Assembly: GCF_004011805.1 (NCBI RefSeq)
Contig: NZ_RCHJ01000016.1
Coordinates: 124,001 to 188,000, forward strand
Source of the DNA: Piscinibacter defluvii
GTDB taxonomy: Bacteria; Pseudomonadota; Gammaproteobacteria; Burkholderiales; Burkholderiaceae_C
DNA length: 64,000 nucleotides
Direction: 5' to 3'
Below the pieces are notes generated by a model, which worked only from the letters and a program-made list of their open reading frames with translations, did not search any database and was not told where the DNA came from. Made by a program: the position numbers and the translations under genes. Numbering within the stretch: position 1 is the first letter of the stretch; each line of letters opens with the position of its first letter. Below, in pieces: positions 36,287-45,148 of the stretch.

Positions 36287-37402
36287 ATGCCCACATTCTC
36301 ACAGCTACCCAGCGGCCGCTGGCGCGTGCAGGTTCGGCGCGGCGGCACCTACAAGGCCGCGACCTTCGATCGCAAGCGAGACGCGGAGGACTGGGCGCGG
36401 ACCATGGAGACGCAGGCACAGCTCGTGAAGGTCAAGGGCTACGCGCCACCACCTGGCGCGGCGACGCTGGCCGACCTGATCGACCGCTACCTCGAGCTGC
36501 ATCCTCGCGAGCCGGGCAAGACGAAGGCCGCCACGCTCGACATGCTCAAGGCCGACCAGCTCGGCAAGACGAAGCTCGCCGCGCTGTCCGCCCTCACCTT
36601 CCGCGACTTCGTCGACCGCCGCGTGAAAGCCGGCGCCGGCGGGGTCACGATCGCCGCGGACCTATCGACGGTCTCGGCGGTGCTCAAGTGGGGTCGGCAC
36701 GCGCGCCGTCTCGACCTGCCTGTCGAGCTCGCGCTCGACGCTCGCCGAGACCTTCCCTACCGCGGACTACGCACACGCAGCGTCGAGCGCGATCGGGAGC
36801 CGACCGACGTCGAGCTGGCCCGCCTGTACGCGCACTGGGAAGAGAACGACCGCCAGCGCATTCCGATGGCGACGCTGTGCCGCTTCGCGCTCGCCACGGC
36901 CATGCGGCAGGAAGAGATCACCCGGATCCAGCTCGAGGACATCAACGTCATCGCGCGCACGGTGGTGATCCGTGACCGCAAGGACCCTCGCGAGAAGCTC
37001 GGCAACGATCAAGAGGTGCCGCTGCTGCCCGATGCGTGGGCCATCGTCGCGCCGATCCTCAAGGAGCGCTCGACCGGCTCAGTGTTCCCGTACCGCGCGG
37101 CCTCAGTCTCTACCGCCTTCACGCGCGCCTGCCAGGCGCTCGGCATCAAGGACCTGCACTTCCACGACCTGCGGCACCGCGCGACTGCGGACCTGTTCCG
37201 CATGGGGCTCGACATCCCGCGCGTGGCGCTGCTGACCGGGCACCGGACCTGGGCCCAGCTGCGCAGGTACACGAACATCAAGCCGGCCGACGTTCACGCG
37301 GCCGTCGCCAAGAACACCGGCACGGTCGTGCCGATGCCCGCGGCTGCCCGGAAGGCAGCAAGACGAGGCCCGCGCGGCGGTAGCGCGCCGGCGGGCCTCT
37401 GA
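36287..37402 (+). CDS. int: Tyrosine integrase, dusA-type
   Basis: A 371-aa tyrosine recombinase that would integrate and excise the element. The catalytic set is complete: R207 (TAMRQEEI), H293 and R296 (HDLRH), H319 (TGHRTW) and the nucleophile Y328 (RRYTNI). The N-terminal arm-binding domain begins with LPSGRWRVQVRRGG, followed by a core-binding SAM-like domain (about 65-160). Start ATG at 36287-36289; the upstream in-frame extension overlaps the repeat cluster and looks non-coding. Its location beside the dusA junction is characteristic of this integrase family. Confidence 0.95.
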   Translation: MPTFSQLPSGRWRVQVRRGGTYKAATFDRKRDAEDWARTMETQAQLVKVKGYAPPPGAATLADLIDRYLELHPREPGKTKAATLDMLKADQLGKTKLAALSALTFRDFVDRRVKAGAGGVTIAADLSTVSAVLKWGRHARRLDLPVELALDARRDLPYRGLRTRSVERDREPTDVELARLYAHWEENDRQRIPMATLCRFALATAMRQEEITRIQLEDINVIARTVVIRDRKDPREKLGNDQEVPLLPDAWAIVAPILKERSTGSVFPYRAASVSTAFTRACQALGIKDLHFHDLRHRATADLFRMGLDIPRVALLTGHRTWAQLRRYTNIKPADVHAAVAKNTGTVVPMPAAARKAARRGPRGGSAPAGL

Positions 37403-37429
37403 CCACAACCGCCCCCCAAAGGAGCCACC

Positions 37430-37648
37430 ATGGCTGAAACGATCGTAGCAGCGCCCGAACTGAAGGATGCTGCCCACTATGGCGTCGACCGTCTCTTCGA
37501 CGCCCTTGCGGCGCTGCAGGCGGCTCGCAGCGTCAGCGCACCCGGTGAGCCCGTCACCGACGAACAGGCCGGCCGCGTGCGCCGACTGGTCGGGCTCGCC
37601 GAGGATCGCGTGAACGAGGTGATCCAAGAGCTGCAGCCGCTCGTCTGA
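37430..37648 (+). CDS. Small hypothetical protein
   Basis: A 72-aa acidic, helical protein with no recognised domain. It has a good ribosome site (AAAGGAG, 6 nt before ATG) and lies 27 bp after int. It could be an accessory or regulatory protein of the element, but no function can be assigned. Confidence 0.6.
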   Translation: MAETIVAAPELKDAAHYGVDRLFDALAALQAARSVSAPGEPVTDEQAGRVRRLVGLAEDRVNEVIQELQPLV

Positions 37649-37652
37649 GCGC

Positions 37653-38072
37653 ATGTCGACAACCAAGCCTCGGCGCGACGCAAGGTCGGGAGACCTGGCG
37701 GCCGAGGTCTTGGCCATCTTGAAGCCGAGGCCTCCTGTCCCGTACGTGCAGTACACCTTCGGCGAACCTGGCGCAGAGCGTTTCGAGCGCGTGCCACTGG
37801 CCGAAGTCGAGCGGCAGCTGCTCGCGCAGGTGCGGCAGGTGGCCGTGCTGAAGGCTCAAGCGGAGGCCCAAGCAGCCCGCGGCAGACTCAAGAGCGAAGC
37901 GGGCGACAGGACGCGCGCTGAAGTCTTGGCAGAGTACCTCGCCCTGCCGGACTCGAAGCGCGGCCGAGACGCCGCGAGCATCATCGCCCGCCGCATCGAT
38001 AGGACGTCGGCGCAGGTCCGCACGCACCTGAAACGACTCGAAGAGTTGGGACAGATCGAAAAGCGAAAGTAA
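37653..38072 (+). CDS. Putative winged-helix regulatory protein of the element
   Basis: A 139-aa protein. The N-terminal half is unrecognised, with a helix at residues 50-70. The C-terminal part (about 90-139) has a helix-turn-helix pattern: LPDSKRGRDAASIIARRI then TSAQVRTHLKRLEELGQIEKR, as in small winged-helix regulators. It starts 4 bp after the previous stop. A role in control of excision or replication is a guess. Confidence 0.55.
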   Translation: MSTTKPRRDARSGDLAAEVLAILKPRPPVPYVQYTFGEPGAERFERVPLAEVERQLLAQVRQVAVLKAQAEAQAARGRLKSEAGDRTRAEVLAEYLALPDSKRGRDAASIIARRIDRTSAQVRTHLKRLEELGQIEKRK

Positions 38073-38180
38073 GCCGGCAAGCTTTCGTTTCGCTGCGAGC
38101 CGTGCCGCTCCGCGCCAGCGTCTGACCCATACAACTGCCGCACCCCAACTGCGCGCCGGTTTGAGCACCGGCGATACCCG

Positions 38181-38447
38181 GTGCAGCCCAACGACATCCC
38201 CGTTGCTGAAGACGGCGAGCAATTGCGGCAGCTTGCCGCTCGGCTTGATTGCATGACCGAGGATCAGTTCTTGCTCCTCGCACGGATCACGCGTCTAACC
38301 GCCGCGACTTGGAGAAAGCGCGGTCGCGGCCCCGGCTTCGTTAGGGTCGGTACCCGCATCCTGTACCCGATGAGGCTGGTGCAGCGATTCATCGAGACGG
38401 CGGCCCGCGAGCGCGACGAGAACACTGCAGCGAGGGACGCGCTGTGA
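38181..38447 (+). CDS. Putative excisionase/MerR-like DNA-binding protein
   Basis: An 88-aa protein starting with GTG. Residues 25-75 (MTEDQFLLLARITRLTAATWRKRGRGPGFVRVGTRILYP) follow the AlpA/Xis type winged-helix layout: a helix pair, then a beta-hairpin ending in a conserved aromatic. In integrated elements such proteins are excisionases or activators. Its stop overlaps the next start (GTGA). Confidence 0.6.
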   Translation: MQPNDIPVAEDGEQLRQLAARLDCMTEDQFLLLARITRLTAATWRKRGRGPGFVRVGTRILYPMRLVQRFIETAARERDENTAARDAL

Positions 38448-38662
38448 GCGGCGGCTTCGAGTTGGACATCGAGGCCGTCGCCCGCCTTGCTGCGGGCGCC
38501 TTGCTCGCCCAGGAGGTTGCCGAGCGGATCAACGCTGGTGCACCGCTGTCCGTCGCCTTCGACGCCCTCGTCGCAATCCTGCGCAACGATGGCGAACTCA
38601 CCGGCCCGGCGGCCCGCGGCTTTGTGCAGGAGCTGGCCAAGCAAGCGCGCCGCGCGGGGTGA
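38444..38662 (+). CDS. Small hypothetical protein
   Basis: A 72-aa helical, acidic protein starting with GTG and coupled to the previous gene by a 4-bp overlap. No recognisable domain. Its stop is 3 bp before the TTG start of the replication-like gene, so it probably belongs to the same transcript. Confidence 0.55.
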   Translation: MSGGFELDIEAVARLAAGALLAQEVAERINAGAPLSVAFDALVAILRNDGELTGPAARGFVQELAKQARRAG

Positions 38663-38665
38663 GGC

Positions 38666-39250
38666 TTGGCGAAGCGCCGATACAGCAAGGGCGGCTCCCG
38701 CGACGCCGGCGACTTCATCGCTATCCCTCGCGCGGTCCTAACTTGCCCATCCTATGTAGCGCTCGGGCACTCAGCACGTGCCCTGCTGCTCGACGTTAGC
38801 TCGCAGTATCGCGGCGACAACAACGGCAAGTTGTTGTGCTCATGGTCGTTCATGACCGAAGAGCGCGGCTGGCGCGGCAAGCACTCGCTCATCAACGCCA
38901 AGCGCGAGCTTCTGGCTGCCGAGGTCTTGATGGTTGAGACCCGCATCGGCCGCTTCCCATCGACCGCCGCTTGGTACGCGTGCACTTGGTGGGCCCTCGA
39001 TTGGTGTCCCGACATGGACCTTCCCGCGTCTCAGTTCCCTCGAGGCGCCTATCGAAGAAGCGCGCCGCTTGGTGCCGAATCAGCACAAAGAGCCCGCGCT
39101 ACAGGTGCCGAATCAGCACAAAGGACCACACCGCTAGGTGCTGAAACAGCACCTGTAGGAGCCGGTTTTGGCGCCTCGCTTAGTGCCGATTCAGCACAAC
39201 TTCTAGAGTTGCCATCTCCCCTGCCTCCGGTCGGAGGTGCAGCGCCATGA
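38666..39250 (+). CDS. Putative replication initiator (phage O-like) with internal iterons
   Basis: A 194-aa protein starting with TTG. Residues 10-110 resemble the helix-turn-helix N-terminal domain found in phage replication initiators: FIAIPRAVLTCPSYVALGHSARALLLDV, then CSWSFMTEERGW and SLINAKRELLAAEVL. The C-terminal part (about 134-178) is a repeat peptide, GAESAQR-like, at 11-residue spacing, produced because the DNA carries iterons there. Origin iterons inside the initiator coding sequence are the arrangement known from lambda O. No helicase or loader gene is present, so host DnaB would be needed. The start is uncertain; no strong ribosome site is seen. Confidence 0.6.
   Translation: MAKRRYSKGGSRDAGDFIAIPRAVLTCPSYVALGHSARALLLDVSSQYRGDNNGKLLCSWSFMTEERGWRGKHSLINAKRELLAAEVLMVETRIGRFPSTAAWYACTWWALDWCPDMDLPASQFPRGAYRRSAPLGAESAQRARATGAESAQRTTPLGAETAPVGAGFGASLSADSAQLLELPSPLPPVGGAAP
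39071..39199. repeat. Four iterons, candidate replication origin
   Basis: Cores of GTGCYGAWWCAGCAC at 39072-39086, 39105-39119, 39138-39152 and 39183-39197. The first two are identical over 20 bp (39071-39090 and 39104-39123). Start-to-start spacing is 33, 33 and 45 bp. Each core is itself a palindrome; the third has perfect 6-bp arms. They lie within the putative initiator gene. Confidence 0.75.
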
Positions 39251-39368
39251 GGATGCATCCCGGGGGGGTGAGCTCAAGCATTCGGCGGCCGGCCGCGCGT
39301 GACCGAGCGGGGTCCGTCGCGCACACGGTGTCAGTTCGGTGCGCGGATTTTTTCGGGGTCGCGGCCGC

Positions 39369-39731
39369 ATGAGTCTGCCGCTCGACCCGTTCGGACGGTC
39401 ACAACTGCCTGACGCGCTCGCGTCTGAGCTGTGCCGTGAGCGGGCGCGGGCCGAGCGAAAGGAGCGGGTCCGCGACATTGCCCGGGCGGCCGAGGCGATG
39501 TTGACGAGCGGCGACCCAGCGCAGGTGTTTGTCGGCAGCGCGCTTGCGAGTTGGCTCGCAGACGGCGGGGACCTGGTGCGCGTTCACCTGAAGGTCGCGG
39601 CGCCGCGGTCATCACGCGCGACGCCCGCCGTTCTCTGGGCCGAGCTGCAGCAGGAGGCTCATCCGGATGAGGACAGGAGACGGCTCGGCGCGCCACAGTC
39701 TCGACCGTCCGAACTCCGAACGTCACGATGA
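39369..39731 (+). CDS. Hypothetical protein upstream of capsid
   Basis: A 120-aa protein, mainly helical and rich in Arg and Glu (ERARAERKERVRDIARAAEAM, about residues 24-44). I recognise no domain. Its stop overlaps the start of the capsid gene (ATGA), so it is translated with it. A scaffolding or small packaging protein is conceivable by position but nothing in the sequence shows it. The 118 bp before it contain no gene I can support. Confidence 0.6.
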   Translation: MSLPLDPFGRSQLPDALASELCRERARAERKERVRDIARAAEAMLTSGDPAQVFVGSALASWLADGGDLVRVHLKVAAPRSSRATPAVLWAELQQEAHPDEDRRRLGAPQSRPSELRTSR

Positions 39732-40810
39732 CCCGACTCGAAGCCCGCAGAGGCACAACCCTCGCGCACTACGTCAAAGCGCTCGCTGCCGGCCAAGGCG
39801 ACAGGGCGGCGTCCGCCGCATACGCGATGGGCCGCAGTTGGTCCGACTCCGCGCAGATCGCGGGCATCCTCAAGAGCGCCGTCACGGCGCACTCTCTCGC
39901 GGAATTGGCTTCGGTGCTCGGGCCGATCAGCAGCGACCTGGTCGAGCTGGTCCGGCCGCTGACGATCGTCGGACGGCTCGAGAGCCGCATGCGGCGCGTG
40001 CCATTCGGCGTCAAGTCGATCCGGCAGGCGGGCGGTGCGCAAGGCCGGTGGGTCGAGGAAGGCGCGGCGATCCCCGCGAGTCGCCTGGACCTCGACGCCG
40101 CTGCGAACCGCCTCATGCCGAAGCGGGTTGCAGCGATCGCGTTCCAGACGGACGAGATCGCCAAGCACAGCGACCCGTCTTCGGACGCGATCATCTCCAA
40201 CGATGTCGCCGCCGCGCTCGCACCGGCGACCGACCTTGCGTTCGCCGACCCGACGAACGCCGGCGACGATGCGACGCCGGCATCGGTGTTCTACGGCGCA
40301 GCGTCGATCCCTTCGTCGGGCAGCGACGTTGGGTCGATCGACGAGGATCTGCGGAGGCTCTGCGGGTTGCTGCTGGTGGCCGGCAGCACTCTGCGTGGCG
40401 CGACGTGGGTCATGAGCGCTCGGACGGCCGCCTATCTCGCCTTCCTGCGCGACGCGAGCGGTGCGCGGGCCTACCCGGCCATGCGCGTTGACGGCGGGAC
40501 GATCGCGGGCATGGAGGTGCAGGTCTCGGCCTCGGTGCCCGAGGCCGGGTCCCCGGCGGAGACGACCATTGGCTTGCTCGACCCGGCCGGCGTCAACTTC
40601 GCGGACGATGGCCAGGCTCGCGTCGACGTTTCGACACGCGGCGCGGTGCAGATGGACGACGCCCCGACCAACGATGCTGGCGCCGGCACCGGTGCCTCGG
40701 TGGTGAGTCTGTGGCAGGTCGGTGCAATCGCCATCGCGGCGCAGCGGTACATGAACTGGTCCGTCGCACGCGCCGGTTTCACGGCCTACATCTCGGGCGT
40801 CGCCTACTGA
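39728..40810 (+). CDS. Phage major capsid protein, HK97-like fold
   Basis: A 360-aa HK97-family capsid subunit. The N-terminal 60 residues are short for a delta domain. From about residue 80 typical segments appear: SRMRRVPFGVKSIRQAGGAQGRWVEEGAAIP (the E-loop region), KRVAAIAFQTDEIAKHSDP, the P-domain ALAPATDLAFADP, and a C-terminal INWSVARAGFTAYISG-like end. No separate maturation protease is adjacent. Placement upstream of the portal is unusual, as standard HK97-type modules run terminase, portal, protease, capsid. Coupled to both neighbours by 1-4 bp overlaps. Confidence 0.8.
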   Translation: MTRLEARRGTTLAHYVKALAAGQGDRAASAAYAMGRSWSDSAQIAGILKSAVTAHSLAELASVLGPISSDLVELVRPLTIVGRLESRMRRVPFGVKSIRQAGGAQGRWVEEGAAIPASRLDLDAAANRLMPKRVAAIAFQTDEIAKHSDPSSDAIISNDVAAALAPATDLAFADPTNAGDDATPASVFYGAASIPSSGSDVGSIDEDLRRLCGLLLVAGSTLRGATWVMSARTAAYLAFLRDASGARAYPAMRVDGGTIAGMEVQVSASVPEAGSPAETTIGLLDPAGVNFADDGQARVDVSTRGAVQMDDAPTNDAGAGTGASVVSLWQVGAIAIAAQRYMNWSVARAGFTAYISGVAY

Positions 40811-42138
40811 TGCGCCTCGCAGTCGGTCGGTTCGAGCTGAGTTTCACGCGCAAGGCGGCGGCCGAGCCTCGAGCCTCGGGGCTCACGTACCCCGACCGTG
40901 CGAGGGGCGGATGGCACACGATCGTCGAGCCGTTCGCCGGCGCTTGGCAGCGGGGCATCGTCGCAGAGGACCCGAAGGCACAGCTGCTGCGCTTCGGTTC
41001 AATCTTCGCGTGCATGTCTCTGGTCGCAGGCGACATCGGACGCATGCGGCCGATGCTGCAGATCAGGCAACCGAGCGGGACTTGGGTCGAGGTCGACGAC
41101 GACTCGCGCCTGTCGCGCCTGGTGCGCAAGCCGCACCCGTTCTACACCTGGGGTCAGTTCCTCGAGAGCTGGGTCACGTCGCGCCTCATGTGGGGGAACG
41201 TGTACCTTCTGAAGGAGCGACGCGAAGATGGTGCCGTCGGGCGCCTTCATCTGCTCAGCCCCGAACTCGTGGCGGTGAAGTTGACCCCCGACGGTGGCGT
41301 CTACTACCAGCTCAATCGCGACGTTCACGCGGCGATCGAAGAGCCGATCCTCGTGCCCGCGAGCGAGATTGCGCACGATCGAACGCACTGCTTCTTTCAT
41401 CCCCTGATCGGCTTGTCCGCGTTGTCCGCAGCGGCGGCGAGTGGCACGTTCGGCCGCAGGATCCAAGAGCAGTCCTGCACCTTCTTCGCGAACGCGAGCC
41501 AGCCAGGCGGGCATCTGACCGCAGAGGGCAACATCCCTGACGAGACCGCGGAGCGCCTGAAGCGCGACTTCGAAGACAAGTTCGCCGGCGGCTTCATTGG
41601 CCGCCTCTTGGTGACTGGCTCCGGGCTGAAGTACGAGCCCCTTGCGATGCCCGCGCACGATGCGCAGCTGATTGAGCAGCTCCGATGGACTGGCGAGGAT
41701 TGCTGTCGCGTGTTCAAGATACCCGGCTACAAGGTGGGCGTGGGTCCGCTGCCGAGCTTCAACAACATCGCGCAGCTTCAGAACGACTACCTCGGCCAGG
41801 CGCTGCAGCCGGCGATCACCGCAATCGAGCTGCTGATGGCCGAGGCGCTCGAGCTGCCGCCGAACATGCGGATCGAGCTCGACACCTCGGCGCTTCTGCG
41901 CATGGACCCGCTGTCCCGCGCGGAGACGGCGGCGAAGCTGGTCGGCGCCGGGATTCTCTCGCCGAACGAGGCACGGGCCGCAGAGAACCTGCCACCGGTG
42001 CGCGGCGGCGATCAGCCCTTCATGCAGCAGCAAATGTGGCAGGTGGGGCAGCTGGCCTCGCGCACCGCGCCGAGCGATGCGCCCACGTCCCCGCCGGCGA
42101 AGGACTGGCTGGCTCGCCACGTGACCAAGGAAATGTGA
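40810..42138 (+). CDS. Phage portal protein, HK97 family
   Basis: A 442-aa portal subunit, the dodecameric ring through which DNA enters the capsid. Typical segments include FGSIFACMSLVAGDIGRMRP near residue 60, HPFYTWGQFLESWVTSRLMWGNVYLL (about 110-138), the clip and stem region, and SFNNIAQLQNDYLGQALQPAITAIE near residue 320. Length is standard. Start ATG overlaps the capsid stop (TGATG). A portal without any terminase gene in the element means packaging enzymes must come from elsewhere, or the element no longer packages. Confidence 0.9.
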   Translation: MRLAVGRFELSFTRKAAAEPRASGLTYPDRARGGWHTIVEPFAGAWQRGIVAEDPKAQLLRFGSIFACMSLVAGDIGRMRPMLQIRQPSGTWVEVDDDSRLSRLVRKPHPFYTWGQFLESWVTSRLMWGNVYLLKERREDGAVGRLHLLSPELVAVKLTPDGGVYYQLNRDVHAAIEEPILVPASEIAHDRTHCFFHPLIGLSALSAAAASGTFGRRIQEQSCTFFANASQPGGHLTAEGNIPDETAERLKRDFEDKFAGGFIGRLLVTGSGLKYEPLAMPAHDAQLIEQLRWTGEDCCRVFKIPGYKVGVGPLPSFNNIAQLQNDYLGQALQPAITAIELLMAEALELPPNMRIELDTSALLRMDPLSRAETAAKLVGAGILSPNEARAAENLPPVRGGDQPFMQQQMWQVGQLASRTAPSDAPTSPPAKDWLARHVTKEM

Positions 42139-42329
42139 TGCCCTCGACCATCGACGAACCTGCGACCGTCTCCGTCGATGAACTGCGCGCGCAATACACG
42201 CGCGAGATTGAGGCACACCGCGCGGCCGCGCATCGCCAGGTCGACGCCTATTGCGATGCGCTGCTCGAGCAGCAGCGCCTCACGTTGGAGCGCCTCGAGC
42301 ATCAGCTCGAGGGCGGCGCCGTCCATTGA
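42138..42329 (+). CDS. Small helical hypothetical protein
   Basis: A 63-aa protein, one long amphipathic helix (VDELRAQYTREIEAHRAAAHRQ onward, about residues 13-58). The start overlaps the portal stop (TGATG). It could be a tail assembly chaperone or scaffold by position, but it is short and nothing confirms this. The following 123 bp hold no gene I can support. Confidence 0.55.
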   Translation: MPSTIDEPATVSVDELRAQYTREIEAHRAAAHRQVDAYCDALLEQQRLTLERLEHQLEGGAVH

Positions 42330-42452
42330 TCGGCCCCGGCACTTCGCCGGCGGGGCGTTAGTCGTGAGTGGCCCCGGCGAGGAACAAACCGCGACAGCCG
42401 GCGGCGGGGCGCTTCATGACCCGCGCGGCCGGCAACCATTCAAGGGGACTTG

Positions 42453-45098
42453 ATGCCGCTCGCGAAACTGGAAGTTCTGCTCACCATGGGCCTCGCACAG
42501 TTCGAGGCCGCGTCGAATCGTGCGACCCGCGTTGTCGCGGGCGACCAGCAGAAGATGGCCGCTGCTGCCGAGGTGACGAACGCGGCACAGAAGCGCTTCC
42601 TCGCCTCGCTCGAGCGCACCGTCGACAAGGCCACGCTCGCGCGCTCGGCACTGCTCGCGCAACGTGCGGCGCAGCTCGGGGTGAGCGACGCGGCCGCGGG
42701 CTACATCAGGCGCCTCGAGGATGCCGAGAAGCGTCAGCAGGCAGTGAACGCCGCGACGCGAGCCGGCGCCTATCTGGGCCCTCTGCTGTGGACTGCTGCC
42801 GCCGGCGGTCTGACTGTCTTTCTCGACGGCTCCCTGCGCGCGGTCGACGCGCTGAATGGGCTCAGCGCCGCGAGCGGCTCAAGCATCGAGAACCTGTCCG
42901 CACTCGACGCGATCGCGCGTCGCTCCGGGTTCGGGTTCTCCGATCTGCAGCAGCTGGTGCTCCAGGTGAACAAGGCGCTCGAGGCTGCACCGGACAGCGG
43001 CGCCGGCCGCGCGCTGAAGGCCCTCGGGCTCGACGCAGCCGAGCTGCGCCGGCAGGACCCGGCCGAGGCGGTGCGCCAGATCGCAGTGGCGATCGCAAGG
43101 TATGCCGACGACGCGAACAAGGGACGATTACAGCAGGTGCTGCTCGGCCGCGCCACGAAGGAATCCGCCGACTTCCTGAAGGACCTGGCCGGGCAGACGA
43201 AGCTGACCGCCACGCTCACGCGCGACCAGGCGGAGGCAGCGGAGGCCTACACCAAGGCCTTGTCGACGCTCCGGGCGCAGACGGAGGACGCGGCACGCGC
43301 CCTGACACTGAAGCTCGCGCCGGCGCTGGCCGAGGTGCTGAAGGGCTACAACACCGGCGGCATCCGCGGTGCTGGCGACGCGATCGGCGAGCTGATCGGG
43401 CTCGGCTCCGCCTACTACGAAGGCAAGGCACTTGGTCGGCTCAAGTCCGACCTCGCGGACCTTGAGGCGCAGGCCAAGCGGCTGCGCACCGTGGTCCGCA
43501 TCTCGCCTACAAGCCCGCTCGCGGCCGAGCTCGAGCAGGTCGAGGCGCAGATCGCGCAGCGAACCGAGGCGATCGCCGCGGCTCGTGCGAAGTACCTGCG
43601 CCTGACCGACGGCAGCGCCGGCGGCGGCCGGGGCTTTGTGAACCCGGAAGCGGTGAAGCCCTCCCTTCCCGACCTCGGCGAACTCGAGCGCCAGGGCAAG
43701 GCAGCCGAAGCGGCGGCGAGGTTCTATGCCGACCTGCAGACCAGCATCGCCGGCAAGCGCAGCGAGGCCGAGGCCGAGCTCGCCGGCGGCGAGAAGCTCA
43801 GCAGCGCCCAGCAGTTCGCGTTGGGCATCGTGCAGAAGCTGGCCGGTGCCGAGGTGGCGCTGTCGGACGCGCAGAAGCGCGCGGCCGCCGCGTCGCTCGA
43901 GCAGTACCTCACCACGGCTGCCACGATCGAGCAGCGGCGGGACCAGCGCGCGGCCGCTGAGGCGCTCGCGAAGTCAGAGCGCGAGTCGTCCGAGGCGCTC
44001 GACCGCCAGGCCGAGGCGCGCCTGTCCGCGAACGCCTCATTGCGTGAGCAGATCGAGGTGATCGGACTCACAGCCGACCAGGTCGACCGCCTGCGCATCG
44101 CGCGCCTCGAGGAGGCGATCGCGACCGAGCGGACCGCCCTGGCCATCGCCCGGGCTCGTGACGCGAGCGAAGCCGAGTCGGCCGGCGGTGAGCGGAACCT
44201 GCGCCTGCTCGAGGAAGAACTCCGCCTGCGGCGGGAACTGTCCGAACGCACGCGCGTGGCGGCCCAGCTCGAGCAACTGCGCACCGGTGCAGACTCGCTA
44301 GCGGATGGCTTGGCCGGTGCCTTCGGCCGAGCGCTGACCGAGGGCGGGAAGTTCCGGGACCTCCTGACGGACATCGGCCGCATCGGGCAGGGCATCGCGG
44401 TGCGCGTGCTTATCGAGGAGCCACTCGCCGAGTCCCTGCGCACGTCGTTCCGCGGCCTGCTGCCGGGCGCCGGCGCGGACTCTGCGACGGCATCGCAGAC
44501 AGCCGCGATTGCGACGAACACGGGCGCGGTGACGACGTCGACCGGTGCACTCGCGGCGCTGACTCAGGCAGCCGGCGCGGCCGCTGCAGCTCTCGCGGCG
44601 ATCGGCGGACAGCAGGCCGCCTCCGGCTTCGCATCGTTCGCCGGCTTCGCCTCACCAGGTGGCAGCGGGCTCGAGGGCCTGTCGCCCGATGCGCTGTCCT
44701 ACTTCTTCCACGATGGCGGAGTAGCCGGCGCCGGCGGCCGCGCCGCGCGCGTGCCCGCCTCGGTGTTCGCTGGTGCGAAGCGCTACCACTCCGGCGGCAT
44801 CGGTGGCCTGATGCCTGACGAAGTGCCCGCGATCCTGCGCAGGGGAGAAGAGGTCATCCGGCGCGATGACCCGCGCCACCGAGCGAACGGCGGGGCCGCT
44901 GGCGGCCGGCCGGTGCAGGTGGTGATCGAGAACCATGGCGCGGACGTGCAGACCGAGCCGACCGGGGACGGTGGCGTGCGCGTGATCATCGATGCCGCGG
45001 TGGCCGAGGTAGATCGCCGCATCGCGCGAGGCGGCAGCACGTACAGCGCGATGAAGTCGCGATTCGGCCTGCAGCCTGCGCTCGCGCGTCGCGGCTGA
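42453..45098 (+). CDS. Phage tail tape measure protein
   Basis: An 881-aa tape measure protein, which sets tail length and fills the tail tube. Long coiled-coil segments run from about residue 20 to 110 and again through 330-640. A hydrophobic segment (AYLGPLLWTAAAGGLTVFL, about 103-121) and a phage minor-tail motif (LADGLAGAFGRALTEGGKFRDLLTDIG) are present. The C-terminus has DEVPAILRRGEEVIRRDDPRH, a common ending of lambda-type tape measures. Start ATG at 42453-42455 has AGGGGA upstream. At about 0.15 nm per residue it would specify a tail near 130 nm (inference). No tail-tube or baseplate genes accompany it. Confidence 0.85.
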   Translation: MPLAKLEVLLTMGLAQFEAASNRATRVVAGDQQKMAAAAEVTNAAQKRFLASLERTVDKATLARSALLAQRAAQLGVSDAAAGYIRRLEDAEKRQQAVNAATRAGAYLGPLLWTAAAGGLTVFLDGSLRAVDALNGLSAASGSSIENLSALDAIARRSGFGFSDLQQLVLQVNKALEAAPDSGAGRALKALGLDAAELRRQDPAEAVRQIAVAIARYADDANKGRLQQVLLGRATKESADFLKDLAGQTKLTATLTRDQAEAAEAYTKALSTLRAQTEDAARALTLKLAPALAEVLKGYNTGGIRGAGDAIGELIGLGSAYYEGKALGRLKSDLADLEAQAKRLRTVVRISPTSPLAAELEQVEAQIAQRTEAIAAARAKYLRLTDGSAGGGRGFVNPEAVKPSLPDLGELERQGKAAEAAARFYADLQTSIAGKRSEAEAELAGGEKLSSAQQFALGIVQKLAGAEVALSDAQKRAAAASLEQYLTTAATIEQRRDQRAAAEALAKSERESSEALDRQAEARLSANASLREQIEVIGLTADQVDRLRIARLEEAIATERTALAIARARDASEAESAGGERNLRLLEEELRLRRELSERTRVAAQLEQLRTGADSLADGLAGAFGRALTEGGKFRDLLTDIGRIGQGIAVRVLIEEPLAESLRTSFRGLLPGAGADSATASQTAAIATNTGAVTTSTGALAALTQAAGAAAAALAAIGGQQAASGFASFAGFASPGGSGLEGLSPDALSYFFHDGGVAGAGGRAARVPASVFAGAKRYHSGGIGGLMPDEVPAILRRGEEVIRRDDPRHRANGGAAGGRPVQVVIENHGADVQTEPTGDGGVRVIIDAAVAEVDRRIARGGSTYSAMKSRFGLQPALARRG

Positions 45099-45148
45099 CT
45101 GTCCCGCTTTGCGCTGCAGGGGCGAGACGCGGTCCGTACCATCCGGGC

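Noticed and set aside
39071-39199. Repeats as a CRISPR or transposon end
   Set aside because: Units are 15-20 bp palindromes inside an open reading frame at 33-bp steps with no terminal inverted repeats or transposase.
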